Positions 9,906 to 21,894 of a stretch of 64,000 nucleotides of DNA are shown in pieces. The stretch comes from Leptasterias polaris (taxonomy: Eukaryota > Echinodermata > Asteroidea > Forcipulatida > Asteriidae), in the NCBI GenBank assembly GCA_037783415.1, contig JAZGTN010000054.1, forward strand, positions 2,170,001 to 2,234,000, read 5' to 3'. The notes beneath the pieces were generated by a model. That model was not told the origin of the DNA, made no database searches, and was given only the letters and a program-made list of their open reading frames with translations. The stretch's first letter is position 1; every line of letters begins with the position of its first letter. A program made the translations under genes and the position numbers.

Positions 9906-12900
9906 CAGAATGCGCTGAGATTAATTCTTTACTAAGAAACATGGGTGTACTGAACAAACTGGTTGATTCTGAGCGTATTCTGAGACGAAAAAAATTCAAA
10001 CCCCTCAAAACGCGCTGAGATTAATTCTTTACTAAGAAACATGGGTGTACTGAACAAACTGGTTGATTCTTAGCGTATTCTGAGAGGAAAAAAATTCAAA
10101 CCCCTCAAAACGCGCTGAGATTAATTCTTTACTAAGAAACATGGGTGTACTGAACAAACTGGTTGATTCTGAGCGTATTCTGAGACGAAAAAAATTCAAA
10201 CCCCTCAGAATGCGCTGAGATTAATTCTTTACTAAGAAACATGGGTGTACTGAACAAACTGGTTTATTCTGAGCGTATTCTGAGACGAAAAAAATTCAAA
10301 CCCCTCAAAACGCGCTGAGATTAATTCTTTACTAAGAAACATGGGTGTACTGAACAAACTGGTTGATTCTGAGCGTATTCTGAGACGAAAAAAATTCAAA
10401 CCCCTCAAAACGCGCTGAGATTAATTCTTTACTAAGAAACATGGGTGTACTGAACAAACTGGTTGATTCTGAGCGTATTCTGAGACGAAAAAAATTCAAA
10501 CCCCTCAAAACGCGCTGAGATTAATTCTTTACTAAGAAACATGGGTGTACTGAACAAACTGGTTGATTCTGAGCGTGATCGGAGACGAAAAAAATTCAAA
10601 CCCCTCAGAACGCGCTGAGATTAATTCTTTACTAAGAAACATGGGTGTACTGAACAAACTGGTTGATTCTGAGCGTATTCTGAGACGAAAAAAATTCAAA
10701 CCCCTCAAAACGCGCTGAGATTAATTCTTTACTAAGAAACATGGGTGTACTGAACAAACTGGTTGATTCTGAGCGTGATCGGAGACGAAAAAAATTCAAA
10801 CCCCTCAGAATGCGCTGAGATTAATTCTTTACTAAGAAACATGGGTGTACTGAACAACTGGTTGATTCTGAGCGTATTCTGAGACGAAAAAAATTCAAAC
10901 CCCTCAAAACGCGCTGAGATTAATTCTTTACTAAGAAACATGGGTGTACTGAACAAACTGGTTGATTCTGAGCGTATTCTGAGACGAAAAAAAATTCAAA
11001 CCCCTCAAAACGCGCTGAGATTAATTCTTTACTAAGAAACATGGTTGTACTGAACAAACTGGTTGATTCTGAGCGTATTCTGAGACGAAAAAAATTCAAA
11101 CCCCTCAAAACGCGCTGAGATTAATTCTTTACTAAGAAACATGGGTGTACTGAACAAACTGGTTGATTCTGAGCGTATTCTGAGACGAAAAAAATTCAAA
11201 CCCCTCAAAACGCGCTGAGATTAATTCTTTACTAAGAAACATGGGTGTACTGAACAAACTGGTTGATTCTGAGCGTATTCTGAGACGAAAAAAATTCAAA
11301 CCCCTCAAAATGCGCTGAGATTAATTCTTTACTAAGAAACATGGGTGTACTGAACAAACTGGTTGATTCTGAGCGTATTCTGAGACGAAAAAAAATTCAA
11401 ACCCCTCAAAACGCGCTGAGATTAATTCTTTACTAAGAAACATGGTTGTACTGAACAAACTGGTTGATTCTGAGCGTATTCTGAGACGAAAAAAATTCAA
11501 ACCCCTCAAAACGCGCTGAGATTAATTCTTTACTAAGAAACATGGGTGTACTGAACAAACTGGTTGATTCTGAGCGTATTCTGAGACGAAAAAAATTCAA
11601 ACCCCTCAAAACGCGCTGAGATTAATTCTTTACTAAGAAACATGGGTGTACTGAACAAACTGGTTGATTCTGAGCGTATTCTGAGACGAAAAAAATTCAA
11701 ACCCCTCAAAATGCGCTGAGATTAATTCTTTACTAAGAAACAAGGGTGTACTGAACAAACTGGTTGATTCTTAGCGTATTCTGAGACGAAAAAAATTCAA
11801 ACCCCTCAAAACGCGCTGAGATTAATTCTTTACTAAGAAACATGGGTGTACTGAACAAACTGGTTGATTCTGAGCGAATTCTGAGACGAAAAAAATTCAA
11901 ACCCCTCAGAATGCGCTGAAATTAATTCTTTACTAAGAAACATGGGTGTACTGAACAAACTGGTTGATTCTGAGCGTATTCTGAGACGAAAAAAATTCAA
12001 ACCCCTCAAAATGCGCTGAGATTAATTCTTTACTAAGAAACAAGGGTGTACTGAACAAACTGGTTGATTCTTAGCGTATTCTGAGACGAAAAAAATTCAA
12101 ACCCCTCAAAACGCGCTGAGATTAATTCTTTACTAAGAAACATGGGTGTACTGAACAAACTGGTTGATTCTGAGCGAATTCTGAGACGAAAAAAATTCAA
12201 ACCCCTCAGAATGCGCTGAAATTAATTCTTTACTAAGAAACATGGGTGTACTGAACAAACTGGTTGATTCTGAGCGTATTCTGAGACGAAAAAAATTCAA
12301 ACCCCTCAGAATGCGCTGAGATTAATTCTTTACTAAGAAACATGGGTGTACTGAACAAACTGGTTGATTCTGAGCGTATTCTGAGACGAAAAAAATTCAA
12401 ACCCCTCAAAACGCGCTGAGATTAATTCTTTACTAAGAAACATGGGTGTACTGAACAAACTGGTTGATTCTGAGCGTATTCTGAGACGAAAAAAATTCAA
12501 ACCCCTCAAAATGCGCTGAGATTAATTCTTTACTAAGAAACAAGGGTGTACTGAACAAACTGGTTGATTCTTAGCGTATTCTGAGACGAAAAAAATTCAA
12601 ACCCCTCAAAACGCGCTGAGATTAATTCTTTACTAAGAAACATGGGTGTACTGAACAAACTGGTTGATTCTGAGCGTATTCTGAGACGAAAAAAATTCAA
12701 ACCCCTCAAAATGCGCTGAGATTAATTCTTTACTAAGAAACAAGGGTGTACTGAACAAACTGGTTGATTCTTAGCGTATTCTGAGACGAAAAAAATTCAA
12801 ACCCCTCAAAACGCGCTGAGATTAATTCTTTACTAAGAAACATGGGTGTACTGAACAAACTGGTTGATTCTGAGCGTATTCTGAGACGAAAAAAATTCAA

Positions 12901-14306
12901 ACCCCTCAAAATGCGCTGAGATTAATTCTTTACTAAGAAACAAGGGTGTACTGAACAAACTGGTTGATTCTTAGCGTATTCTGAGACGAAAAAAATTCAA
13001 ACCCCTCAAAACGCGCTGAGATTAATTCTTTACTAAGAAACATGGGTGTACTGAACAAACTGGTTGATTCTGAGCGAATTCTGAGACGAAAAAAATTCAA
13101 ACCCCTCAGAATGCGCTGAAATTAATTCTTTACTAAGAAACATGGGTGTACTGAACAAACTGGTTGATTCTGAGCGTATTCTGAGACGAAAAAAATTCAA
13201 ACCCCTCAAAATGCGCTGAGATTAATTCTTTACTAAGAAACAAGGGTGTACTGAACAAACTGGTTGATTCTTAGCGTATTCTGAGACGAAAAAAATTCAA
13301 ACCCCTCAAAACGCGCTGAGATTAATTCTTTACTAAGAAACATGGGTGTACTGAACAAACTGGTTGATTCTGAGCGAATTCTGAGACGAAAAAAATTCAA
13401 ACCCCTCAGAATGCGCTGAAATTAATTCTTTACTAAGAAACATGGGTGTACTGAACAAACTGGTTGATTCTGAGCGTATTCTGAGACGAAAAAAATTCAA
13501 ACCCCTCAGAATGCGCTGAGATTAATTCTTTACTAAGAAACATGGGTGTACTGAACAAACTGGTTGATTCTGAGCGTATTCTGAGACGAAAAAAATTCAA
13601 ACCCCTCAAAACGCGCTGAGATTAATTCTTTACTAAGAAACATGGGTGTACTGAACAAACTGGTTGATTCTGAGCGTATTCTGAGACGAAAAAAATTCAA
13701 ACCCCTCAAAATGCGCTGAGATTAATTCTTTACTAAGAAACAAGGGTGTACTGAACAAACTGGTTGATTCTTAGCGTATTCTGAGACGAAAAAAATTCAA
13801 ACCCCTCAAAACGCGCTGAGATTAATTCTTTACTAAGAAACATGGGTGTACTGAACAAACTGGTTGATTCTGAGCGTATTCTGAGACGAAAAAAATTCAA
13901 ACCCCTCAAAATGCGCTGAGATTAATTCTTTACTAAGAAACAAGGGTGTACTGAACAAACTGGTTGATTCTTAGCGTATTCTGAGACGAAAAAAATTCAA
14001 ACCCCTCAAAACGCGCTGAGATTAATTCTTTACTAAGAAACATGGGTGTACTGAACAAACTGGTTGATTCTGAGCGAATTCTGAGACGAAAAAAATTCAA
14101 ACCCCTCAGAATGCGCTGAAATTAATTCTTTACTAAGAAACATGGGTGTACTGAACAAACTGGTTGATTCTGAGCGTATTCTGAGACGAAAAAAATTCAA
14201 ACCCCTCAAAACGCGCTGAGATTAATTCTTTACTAAGAAACATGGGTGTACTGAACAAACTGGTTGATTCTGAGCGTATTCTGAGACGAAAAAAATTCAA
14301 ACCCCT
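9906..14306 (+). repeat. Block I, copy 2 (44 monomers)
   Basis: This is the second copy of block I, at an offset of 9,905 bp from 1-4,401, with the same monomer order and the same odd-length units (99 bp at 10,806; 8-A units at 10,905 and 11,306). I saw no difference in diagnostic markers between the copies across 44 units. At the right end it continues F (14,307), C, D, E, where copy 1 has the F/C hybrid, so similarity continues for about two monomers beyond. It then diverges: A and G follow here, D and E follow in copy 1. Confidence 0.9.
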
Positions 14307-17206
14307 CACAACGCGCTGAGATTAATTCTTTACTAAGAAACATGGGTGTACTGAACAAACTGGTTGATTCTGAGCGTATTCTGAGACGAAAAAAATTCAA
14401 ACCCCTCAAAATGCGCTGAGATTAATTCTTTACTAAGAAACAAGGGTGTACTGAACAAACTGGTTGATTCTTAGCGTATTCTGAGACGAAAAAAATTCAA
14501 ACCCCTCAAAACGCGCTGAGATTAATTCTTTACTAAGAAACATGGGTGTACTGAACAAACTGGTTGATTCTGAGCGAATTCTGAGACGAAAAAAATTCAA
14601 ACCCCTCAGAATGCGCTGAAATTAATTCTTTACTAAGAAACATGGGTGTACTGAACAAACTGGTTGATTCTGAGCGTATTCTGAGACGAAAAAAATTCAA
14701 ACCCCTCAGAATGCGCTGAGATTAATTCTTTACTAAGAAACATGGGTGTACTGAACAAACTGGTTGATTCTGAGCGTATTCTGAGACGAAAAAAATTCAA
14801 ACCCCTCAAAACGCGCTGAGATTAATTCTTTACTAAGAAACATGTGTGTACTGAACAAACTGGTTGATTCTGAGCGTATTCTGAGACGAAAAAAATTCAA
14901 ACCCCTCAAAAGGCGCTGAGATTAATTCTTTACTAAGAAACAAGGGTGTACTGAACAAACTGGTTGATTCTTAGCGTATTCTGAGACGAAAAAAATTCAA
15001 ACCCCTCAAAACGCGCTGAGATTAATTCTTTACTAAGAAACATGGGTGTACTGAACAAACTGGTTGATTCTGAGCGTATTCTGAGACGAAAAAAATTCAA
15101 ACCCCTCAAAACGCGCTGAGATTAATTCTTTACTAAGAAACATGGGTGTACTGAACAAACTGGTTGATTCTGAGCGAATTCTGAGACGAAAAAAATTCAA
15201 ACCCCTCAGAATGCGCTGAAATTAATTCTTTACTAAGAAACATGGGTGTACTGAACAAACTGGTTGATTCTGAGCGTATTCTGAGACGAAAAAAATTCAA
15301 ACCCCTCAAAACGCGCTGAGATTAATTCTTTACTAAGAAACATGGTTGTACTGAGCAAACTGGTTGATTCTGAGCGTATTCTGAGACGAAAAAAATTCAA
15401 ACCCCTCACAACGCGCTGAGATTAATTCTTCACTAAGAAACATGGGTGTACTGAACAAACTGGTTGATTCTGAGCGAATTCTGAGACGAAAAAAATTCAA
15501 ACCCCTCAGAATGCACTGAAATTAATTCTTTACTAAGAAACATGGGTGTACTGAACAAACTGGTTGATTCTGAGCGTATTCTGAGACGAAAAAAATTCAA
15601 ACCCCTCAGATTGCGCAGAGATTAATTCTTTACTAAGAAACATGGGTGTACTGAACAAACTGGTTGATTCTGAGCGAATTCTGAGACGAAAAAAATTCAA
15701 ACCCCTCAGAATGCGCTGAGATTAATTCTTTACTAAGAAACATGGGTGTACTGAACAAACTGGTTGATTCTGAGCGTATTCTGAGACGAAAAAAATTCAA
15801 ACCCCTCAAAACGCGCTGAGATTAATTCTTTACTAAGAAACATGGTTGTACTGAACAAACTGGTTGATTCTGAGCGTATTCTGAGACGAAAAAAATTCAA
15901 ACCCCTCAAAACGCGCTGAGATTAATTCTTTACTAAGAAACATGGTTGTACTGAACAAACTGGTTGATTCTGAGCGTATTCTGAGACGAAAAAAATTCAA
16001 ACCCCTCAAAACGCGCTGAGATTAATTCTTTACTAAGAAACATGGGTGTACTGAACAAACTGGTTGATTCTGAGCGTATTCTGAGACGAAAAAAATTCAA
16101 ACCCCTCAAAACGCGCTGAGATTAATTCTTTACTAAGAAACATGGTTGTACTGAGCAAACTGGTTGATTCTGAGCGTATTCTGAGACGAAAAAAATTCAA
16201 ACCCCTCACAACGCGCTGAGATTAATTCTTTACTAAGAAACATGGGTGTACTGAACAAACTGGTTGATTCTGAGCGAATTCTGAGACGAAAACAATTCAA
16301 ACCCCTCAGAATGCACTGAAATTAATTCTTTACTAAGAAACATGGGTGTACTGAACAAACTGGTTGATTCTTAGCGTATTCTGAGACGAAAAAAATTCAA
16401 ACCCCTCAGATTGCGCAGAGATTAATTCTTTACTAAGAAACAAGGGTGTACTGAACAAACTGGTTGATTCTTAGCGTATTCTGAGACGAAAAAAATTCAA
16501 ACCCCTCAAAACGCGCTGAGATTAATTCTTTACTAAGAAACATGGGTGTACTGAACAAACTGGTTGATTCTGAGCGAATTCTGAGACGAAAAAAATTCAA
16601 ACCCCTCACAACGCGCTGAGATTAATTCTTTACTAAGAAACATGGGTGTACTGAACAAACTGGTTGATTCTGAGCGAATTCTGAGACGAAAAAAATTCAA
16701 ACCCCTCAGAATGCGCTGAAATTAATTCTTTACTAAGAAACATGGGTGTACTGAACAAACTGGTTGATTCTGAGCGTATTCTGAGACGAAAAAAATTCAA
16801 ACCCCTCAAAACGCGCTGAGATTAATTCTTTACTAAGAAACATGGGTGTACTGAACAAACTGGTTGATTCTGAGCGTATTCTGAGACGAAAAAAATTCAA
16901 ACCCCTCACAACGCGCTGAGATTAATTCTTTACTAACAAACATGGGTGTACTGAACAAACTGGTTGATTCTGAGCGTATTCTGAGACGAAAAAAATTCAA
17001 ACCCCTCAAAATGCGCTGAGATTAATTCTTTACTAAGAAACAAGGGTGTACTGAACAAACTGGTTGATTCTTAGCGTATTCTGAGACGAAAAAAATTCAA
17101 ACCCCTCAAAACGCGCTGAGATTAATTCTTTACTAAGAAACATGGGTGTACTGAACAAACTGGTTGATTCTGAGCGAATTCTGAGACGAAAAAAATTCAA
17201 ACCCCT
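14307..17206 (+). repeat. Transition zone: first G, H, J, FD and M types
   Basis: Order: F, C, D, E, A, G, H, B, D, E, J, FD, K, Ma71, A, I, I, B, J, FD, K(t66), MC, D, FD, E, B, F, C, D. Types G, H, J, FD and M first appear here when reading from the left. The J to B run at 15,307-16,106 is a shortened form of the 11-monomer module seen intact further right, cut after one B by a second J-FD-K run. Single changes include TTCTTCAC at 15,407, gaaaacaattc at 16,207 and ACTAACAAAC at 16,907. No gene is present. Confidence 0.85.
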
Positions 17207-18104
17207 CAGAATGCGCTGAAATTAATTCTTTACTAAGAAACATGGGTGTACTGAACAAACTGGTTGATTCTGAGCGAATTCTGAGACGAAAAAAATTCAA
17301 ACCCTCAGAATGCGCTGAAATTAATTCTTTACTAAGAAACATGGGTGTACTGAACAAACTGGTTGATTCTGAGCGTATTCTGAGACGAAAAAATTCAAAC
17401 CCCTCAAAACGCGCTGAGATTAATTCTTTACTAAGAAACATGGGTGTACTGAACAAACTGGTTGATTCTGAGCGTATTCTGAGACGAAAAAAATTCAAAC
17501 CCCTCACAACGCGCTGAGATTAATTCTTTACTAAGAAACATGGGTGTACTGAACAAACTGGTTGATTCTGAGCGTATTCTGAGACGAAAAAAATTCAAAC
17601 CCCTCAAAATGCGCTGAGATTAATTCTTTACTAAGAAACAAGGGTGTACTGAACAAACTGGTTGATTCTTAGCGTATTCTGAGACGAAAAAAATTCAAAC
17701 CCCTCAAAACGCGCTGAGATTAATTCTTTACTAAGAAACATGGGTGTACTGAACAAACTGGTTGATTCTGAGCGAATTCTGAGACGAAAAAAATTCAAAC
17801 CCCTCAGAATGCGCTGAAATTAATTCTTTACTAAGAAACATGGGTGTACTGAACAAACTGGTTGATTCTGAGCGTATTCTGAGACGAAAAAAATTCAAAC
17901 CCCTCAGAATGCGCTGAGATTAATTCTTTACTAAGAAACATGGGTGTACTGAACAAACTGGTTGATTCTGAGCGTATTCTGAGACGAAAAAAATTCAAAC
18001 CCCTCAAAACGCGCTGAGATTAATTCTTTACTAAGAAACATGTGTGTACTGAACAAACTGGTTGATTCTGAGCGAATTCTGAGACGAAAAAAATTCAAAC
18101 CCCT

Positions 18105-18402
18105 CAGAATGCGCTGAAATTAATTCTTTACTAAGAAACATGGGTGTACTGAACAAACTGGTTGATTCTGAGCGAATTCTGAGACGAAAAAAATTCAAAC
18201 CCTCAGAATGCGCTGAAATTAATTCTTTACTAAGAAACATGGGTGTACTGAACAAACTGGTTGATTCTGAGCGTATTCTGAGACGAAAAAATTCAAACCC
18301 CTCAAAACGCGCTGAGATTAATTCTTTACTAAGAAACATGGGTGTACTGAACAAACTGGTTGATTCTGAGCGTATTCTGAGACGAAAAAAATTCAAACCC
18401 CT
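18105..18402 (+). repeat. 298-bp triplet Ea71(99)-E(99)-B, first of a tandem pair
   Basis: Two 99-bp monomers plus one 100-bp B unit make 298 bp. The triplet is immediately repeated at 18,403-18,700. It also occurs at 17,207 and 19,001, and again as a tandem pair at 19,899-20,494. It is the building block that brings 99-bp monomers into this HOR, and it is where the longest open frames of the window lie. Confidence 0.88.
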
Positions 18403-18700
18403 CAGAATGCGCTGAAATTAATTCTTTACTAAGAAACATGGGTGTACTGAACAAACTGGTTGATTCTGAGCGAATTCTGAGACGAAAAAAATTCAAACCC
18501 TCAGAATGCGCTGAAATTAATTCTTTACTAAGAAACATGGGTGTACTGAACAAACTGGTTGATTCTGAGCGTATTCTGAGACGAAAAAATTCAAACCCCT
18601 CAAAACGCGCTGAGATTAATTCTTTACTAAGAAACATGGGTGTACTGAACAAACTGGTTGATTCTGAGCGTATTCTGAGACGAAAAAAATTCAAACCCCT
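18403..18700 (+). repeat. 298-bp triplet, second of the tandem pair
   Basis: This is a tandem copy of 18,105-18,402 with the same two one-base deletions. The following F, C, D units end the first 1,794-bp HOR copy. Confidence 0.88.
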
Positions 18701-19000
18701 CACAACGCGCTGAGATTAATTCTTTACTAAGAAACATGGGTGTACTGAACAAACTGGTTGATTCTGAGCGTATTCTGAGACGAAAAAAATTCAAACCCCT
18801 CAAAATGCGCTGAGATTAATTCTTTACTAAGAAACAAGGGTGTACTGAACAAACTGGTTGATTCTTAGCGTATTCTGAGACGAAAAAAATTCAAACCCCT
18901 CAAAACGCGCTGAGATTAATTCTTTACTAAGAAACATGGGTGTACTGAACAAACTGGTTGATTCTGAGCGAATTCTGAGACGAAAAAAATTCAAACCCCT

Positions 19001-20794
19001 CAGAATGCGCTGAAATTAATTCTTTACTAAGAAACATGGGTGTACTGAACAAACTGGTTGATTCTGAGCGAATTCTGAGACGAAAAAAATTCAAACCCTC
19101 AGAATGCGCTGAAATTAATTCTTTACTAAGAAACATGGGTGTACTGAACAAACTGGTTGATTCTGAGCGTATTCTGAGACGAAAAAATTCAAACCCCTCA
19201 AAACGCGCTGAGATTAATTCTTTACTAAGAAACATGGGTGTACTGAACAAACTGGTTGATTCTGAGCGTATTCTGAGACGAAAAAAATTCAAACCCCTCA
19301 CAACGCGCTGAGATTAATTCTTTACTAAGAAACATGGGTGTACTGAACAAACTGGTTGATTCTGAGCGTATTCTGAGACGAAAAAAATTCAAACCCCTCA
19401 AAATGCGCTGAGATTAATTCTTTACTAAGAAACAAGGGTGTACTGAACAAACTGGTTGATTCTTAGCGTATTCTGAGACGAAAAAAATTCAAACCCCTCA
19501 AAACGCGCTGAGATTAATTCTTTACTAAGAAACATGGGTGTACTGAACAAACTGGTTGATTCTGAGCGAATTCTGAGACGAAAAAAATTCAAACCCCTCA
19601 GAATGCGCTGAAATTAATTCTTTACTAAGAAACATGGGTGTACTGAACAAACTGGTTGATTCTGAGCGTATTCTGAGACGAAAAAAATTCAAACCCCTCA
19701 GAATGCGCTGAGATTAATTCTTTACTAAGAAACATGGGTGTACTGAACAAACTGGTTGATTCTGAGCGTATTCTGAGACGAAAAAAATTCAAACCCCTCA
19801 AAACGCGCTGAGATTAATTCTTTACTAAGAAACATGTGTGTACTGAACAAACTGGTTGATTCTGAGCGAATTCTGAGACGAAAAAAATTCAAACCCCTCA
19901 GAATGCGCTGAAATTAATTCTTTACTAAGAAACATGGGTGTACTGAACAAACTGGTTGATTCTGAGCGAATTCTGAGACGAAAAAAATTCAAACCCTCAG
20001 AATGCGCTGAAATTAATTCTTTACTAAGAAACATGGGTGTACTGAACAAACTGGTTGATTCTGAGCGTATTCTGAGACGAAAAAATTCAAACCCCTCAAA
20101 ACGCGCTGAGATTAATTCTTTACTAAGAAACATGGGTGTACTGAACAAACTGGTTGATTCTGAGCGTATTCTGAGACGAAAAAAATTCAAACCCCTCAGA
20201 ATGCGCTGAAATTAATTCTTTACTAAGAAACATGGGTGTACTGAACAAACTGGTTGATTCTGAGCGAATTCTGAGACGAAAAAAATTCAAACCCTCAGAA
20301 TGCGCTGAAATTAATTCTTTACTAAGAAACATGGGTGTACTGAACAAACTGGTTGATTCTGAGCGTATTCTGAGACGAAAAAATTCAAACCCCTCAAAAC
20401 GCGCTGAGATTAATTCTTTACTAAGAAACATGGGTGTACTGAACAAACTGGTTGATTCTGAGCGTATTCTGAGACGAAAAAAATTCAAACCCCTCACAAC
20501 GCGCTGAGATTAATTCTTTACTAAGAAACATGGGTGTACTGAACAAACTGGTTGATTCTGAGCGTATTCTGAGACGAAAAAAATTCAAACCCCTCAAAAT
20601 GCGCTGAGATTAATTCTTTACTAAGAAACAAGGGTGTACTGAACAAACTGGTTGATTCTTAGCGTATTCTGAGACGAAAAAAATTCAAACCCCTCAAAAC
20701 GCGCTGAGATTAATTCTTTACTAAGAAACATGGGTGTACTGAACAAACTGGTTGATTCTGAGCGAATTCTGAGACGAAAAAAATTCAAACCCCT
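19001..20794 (+). repeat. 1,794-bp HOR (18 monomers), copy 2
   Basis: This repeats 17,207-19,000 unit for unit, including all six 99-bp monomers and the tandem 298-bp pair at 19,899-20,494. After 20,795 the next unit is an ordinary 100-bp E with t71, not Ea71(99), so a third copy does not follow. The two copies show no marker difference by eye, which implies a recent duplication or strong homogenisation. Confidence 0.9.
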
Positions 20795-21894
20795 CAGAAT
20801 GCGCTGAAATTAATTCTTTACTAAGAAACATGGGTGTACTGAACAAACTGGTTGATTCTGAGCGTATTCTGAGACGAAAAAAATTCAAACCCCTCAGAAT
20901 GCGCTGAGATTAATTCTTTACTAAGAAACATGGGTGTACTGAACAAACTGGTTGATTCTGAGCGTATTCTGAGACGAAAAAAATTCAAACCCCTCAAAAC
21001 GCGCTGAGATTAATTCTTTACTAAGAAACATGTGTGTACTGAACAAACTGGTTGATTCTGAGCGTATTCTGAGACGAAAAAAATTCAAACCCCTCAAAAT
21101 GCGCTGAGATTAATTCTTTACTAAGAAACAAGGGTGTACTGAACAAACTGGTTGATTCTGAGCGAATTCTGGGACGAAAAAAATTCAAACCCCTCAGAAT
21201 GCACTGAAATTAATTCTTTACTAAGAAACATGGGTGTACTGAACAAACTGGTTGATTCTGAGCGTATTCTGAGACGAAAAAAATTCAAACCCCTCAGAAT
21301 GCGCAGAGATTAATTCTTTACTAAGAAACATGGGTGTACTGAACAAACTGGTTGATTCTGAGCGAATTCTGAGACGAAAAAAATTCAAACCCCTCAGAAT
21401 GCGCTGAGATTAATTCTTTACTAAGAAACATGGGTGTACTGAACAAACTGGTTGATTCTGAGCGTATTCTGAAACGAACAAAATTCAAACCCCTCAAAAT
21501 GCGCTGAGATTAATTCTTTACTAAGAAACAAGGGTGTACTGAACAAACTGGTTGATTCTGAGCGTATTCTGAGACGAAAAAAATTCAAACCCCTCAAAAC
21601 GCGCTGAGATTAATTCTTTACTAAGAAACATGGGTGTACTGAACAAACTGGTTGATTCTGAGCGTATTCTGAGACGAAAAAAATTCAAACCCCTCAGAAT
21701 GCACTGAAATTAATTCTTTACTAAGAAACAAGGGTGTACTGAACAAACTGGTTGATTCTTAGCGTATTCTGAGACGAAAAAAATTCAAACCCCTCAAAAC
21801 GCGCTGAGATTAATTCTTTACTAAGAAACATGGGTGTACTGAACAAACTGGTTGATTCTGAGCGAATTCTGAGACGAAAAAAATTCAAACCCCT
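20795..21894 (+). repeat. Irregular run between two HOR domains
   Basis: Order: E, A, G, C(a71, g66, CTGGGACG), K, La71, A (gaaacgaacaaaattc), C(g66), B, K with C tail, D. Several units are hybrids or carry private changes. The unit at 21,095 joins a C head to a D tail, and 21,695 joins a K head to a C tail. The last three units (21,595-21,894) recur at 26,395-26,694 just before another copy of the 1,800-bp HOR. No gene is present. Confidence 0.82.

Larger units (their letters stand above)
17207..19000 (+). repeat. 1,794-bp HOR (18 monomers), copy 1
   Basis: Order: Ea71(99), E(99), B, F, C, D, E, A, GD, Ea71(99), E(99), B, Ea71(99), E(99), B, F, C, D. Six units are 99 bp, so 18 monomers total 1,794 bp. 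In each 99-bp pair the first unit has lost a C from CCCC at 96-99 and the second an A from the 7-A tract. The order and length variants repeat at 19,001-20,794. A few monomers to the left (B, F, C, D at 16,807-17,206) also match the HOR end, so the duplicated span may begin there. Confidence 0.9.

Noticed and set aside
17133..20507. Open frames of 91 aa (plus) and 124 aa (minus), and many 62-74-aa minus frames elsewhere, as genes
   Set aside because: All are made wholly of satellite monomers, both strands overlap, and they appear only where a 99-, 101- or 130-bp unit or similar indel shifts the frame. No ribosome-binding or promoter context, unique sequence or known domain is visible.
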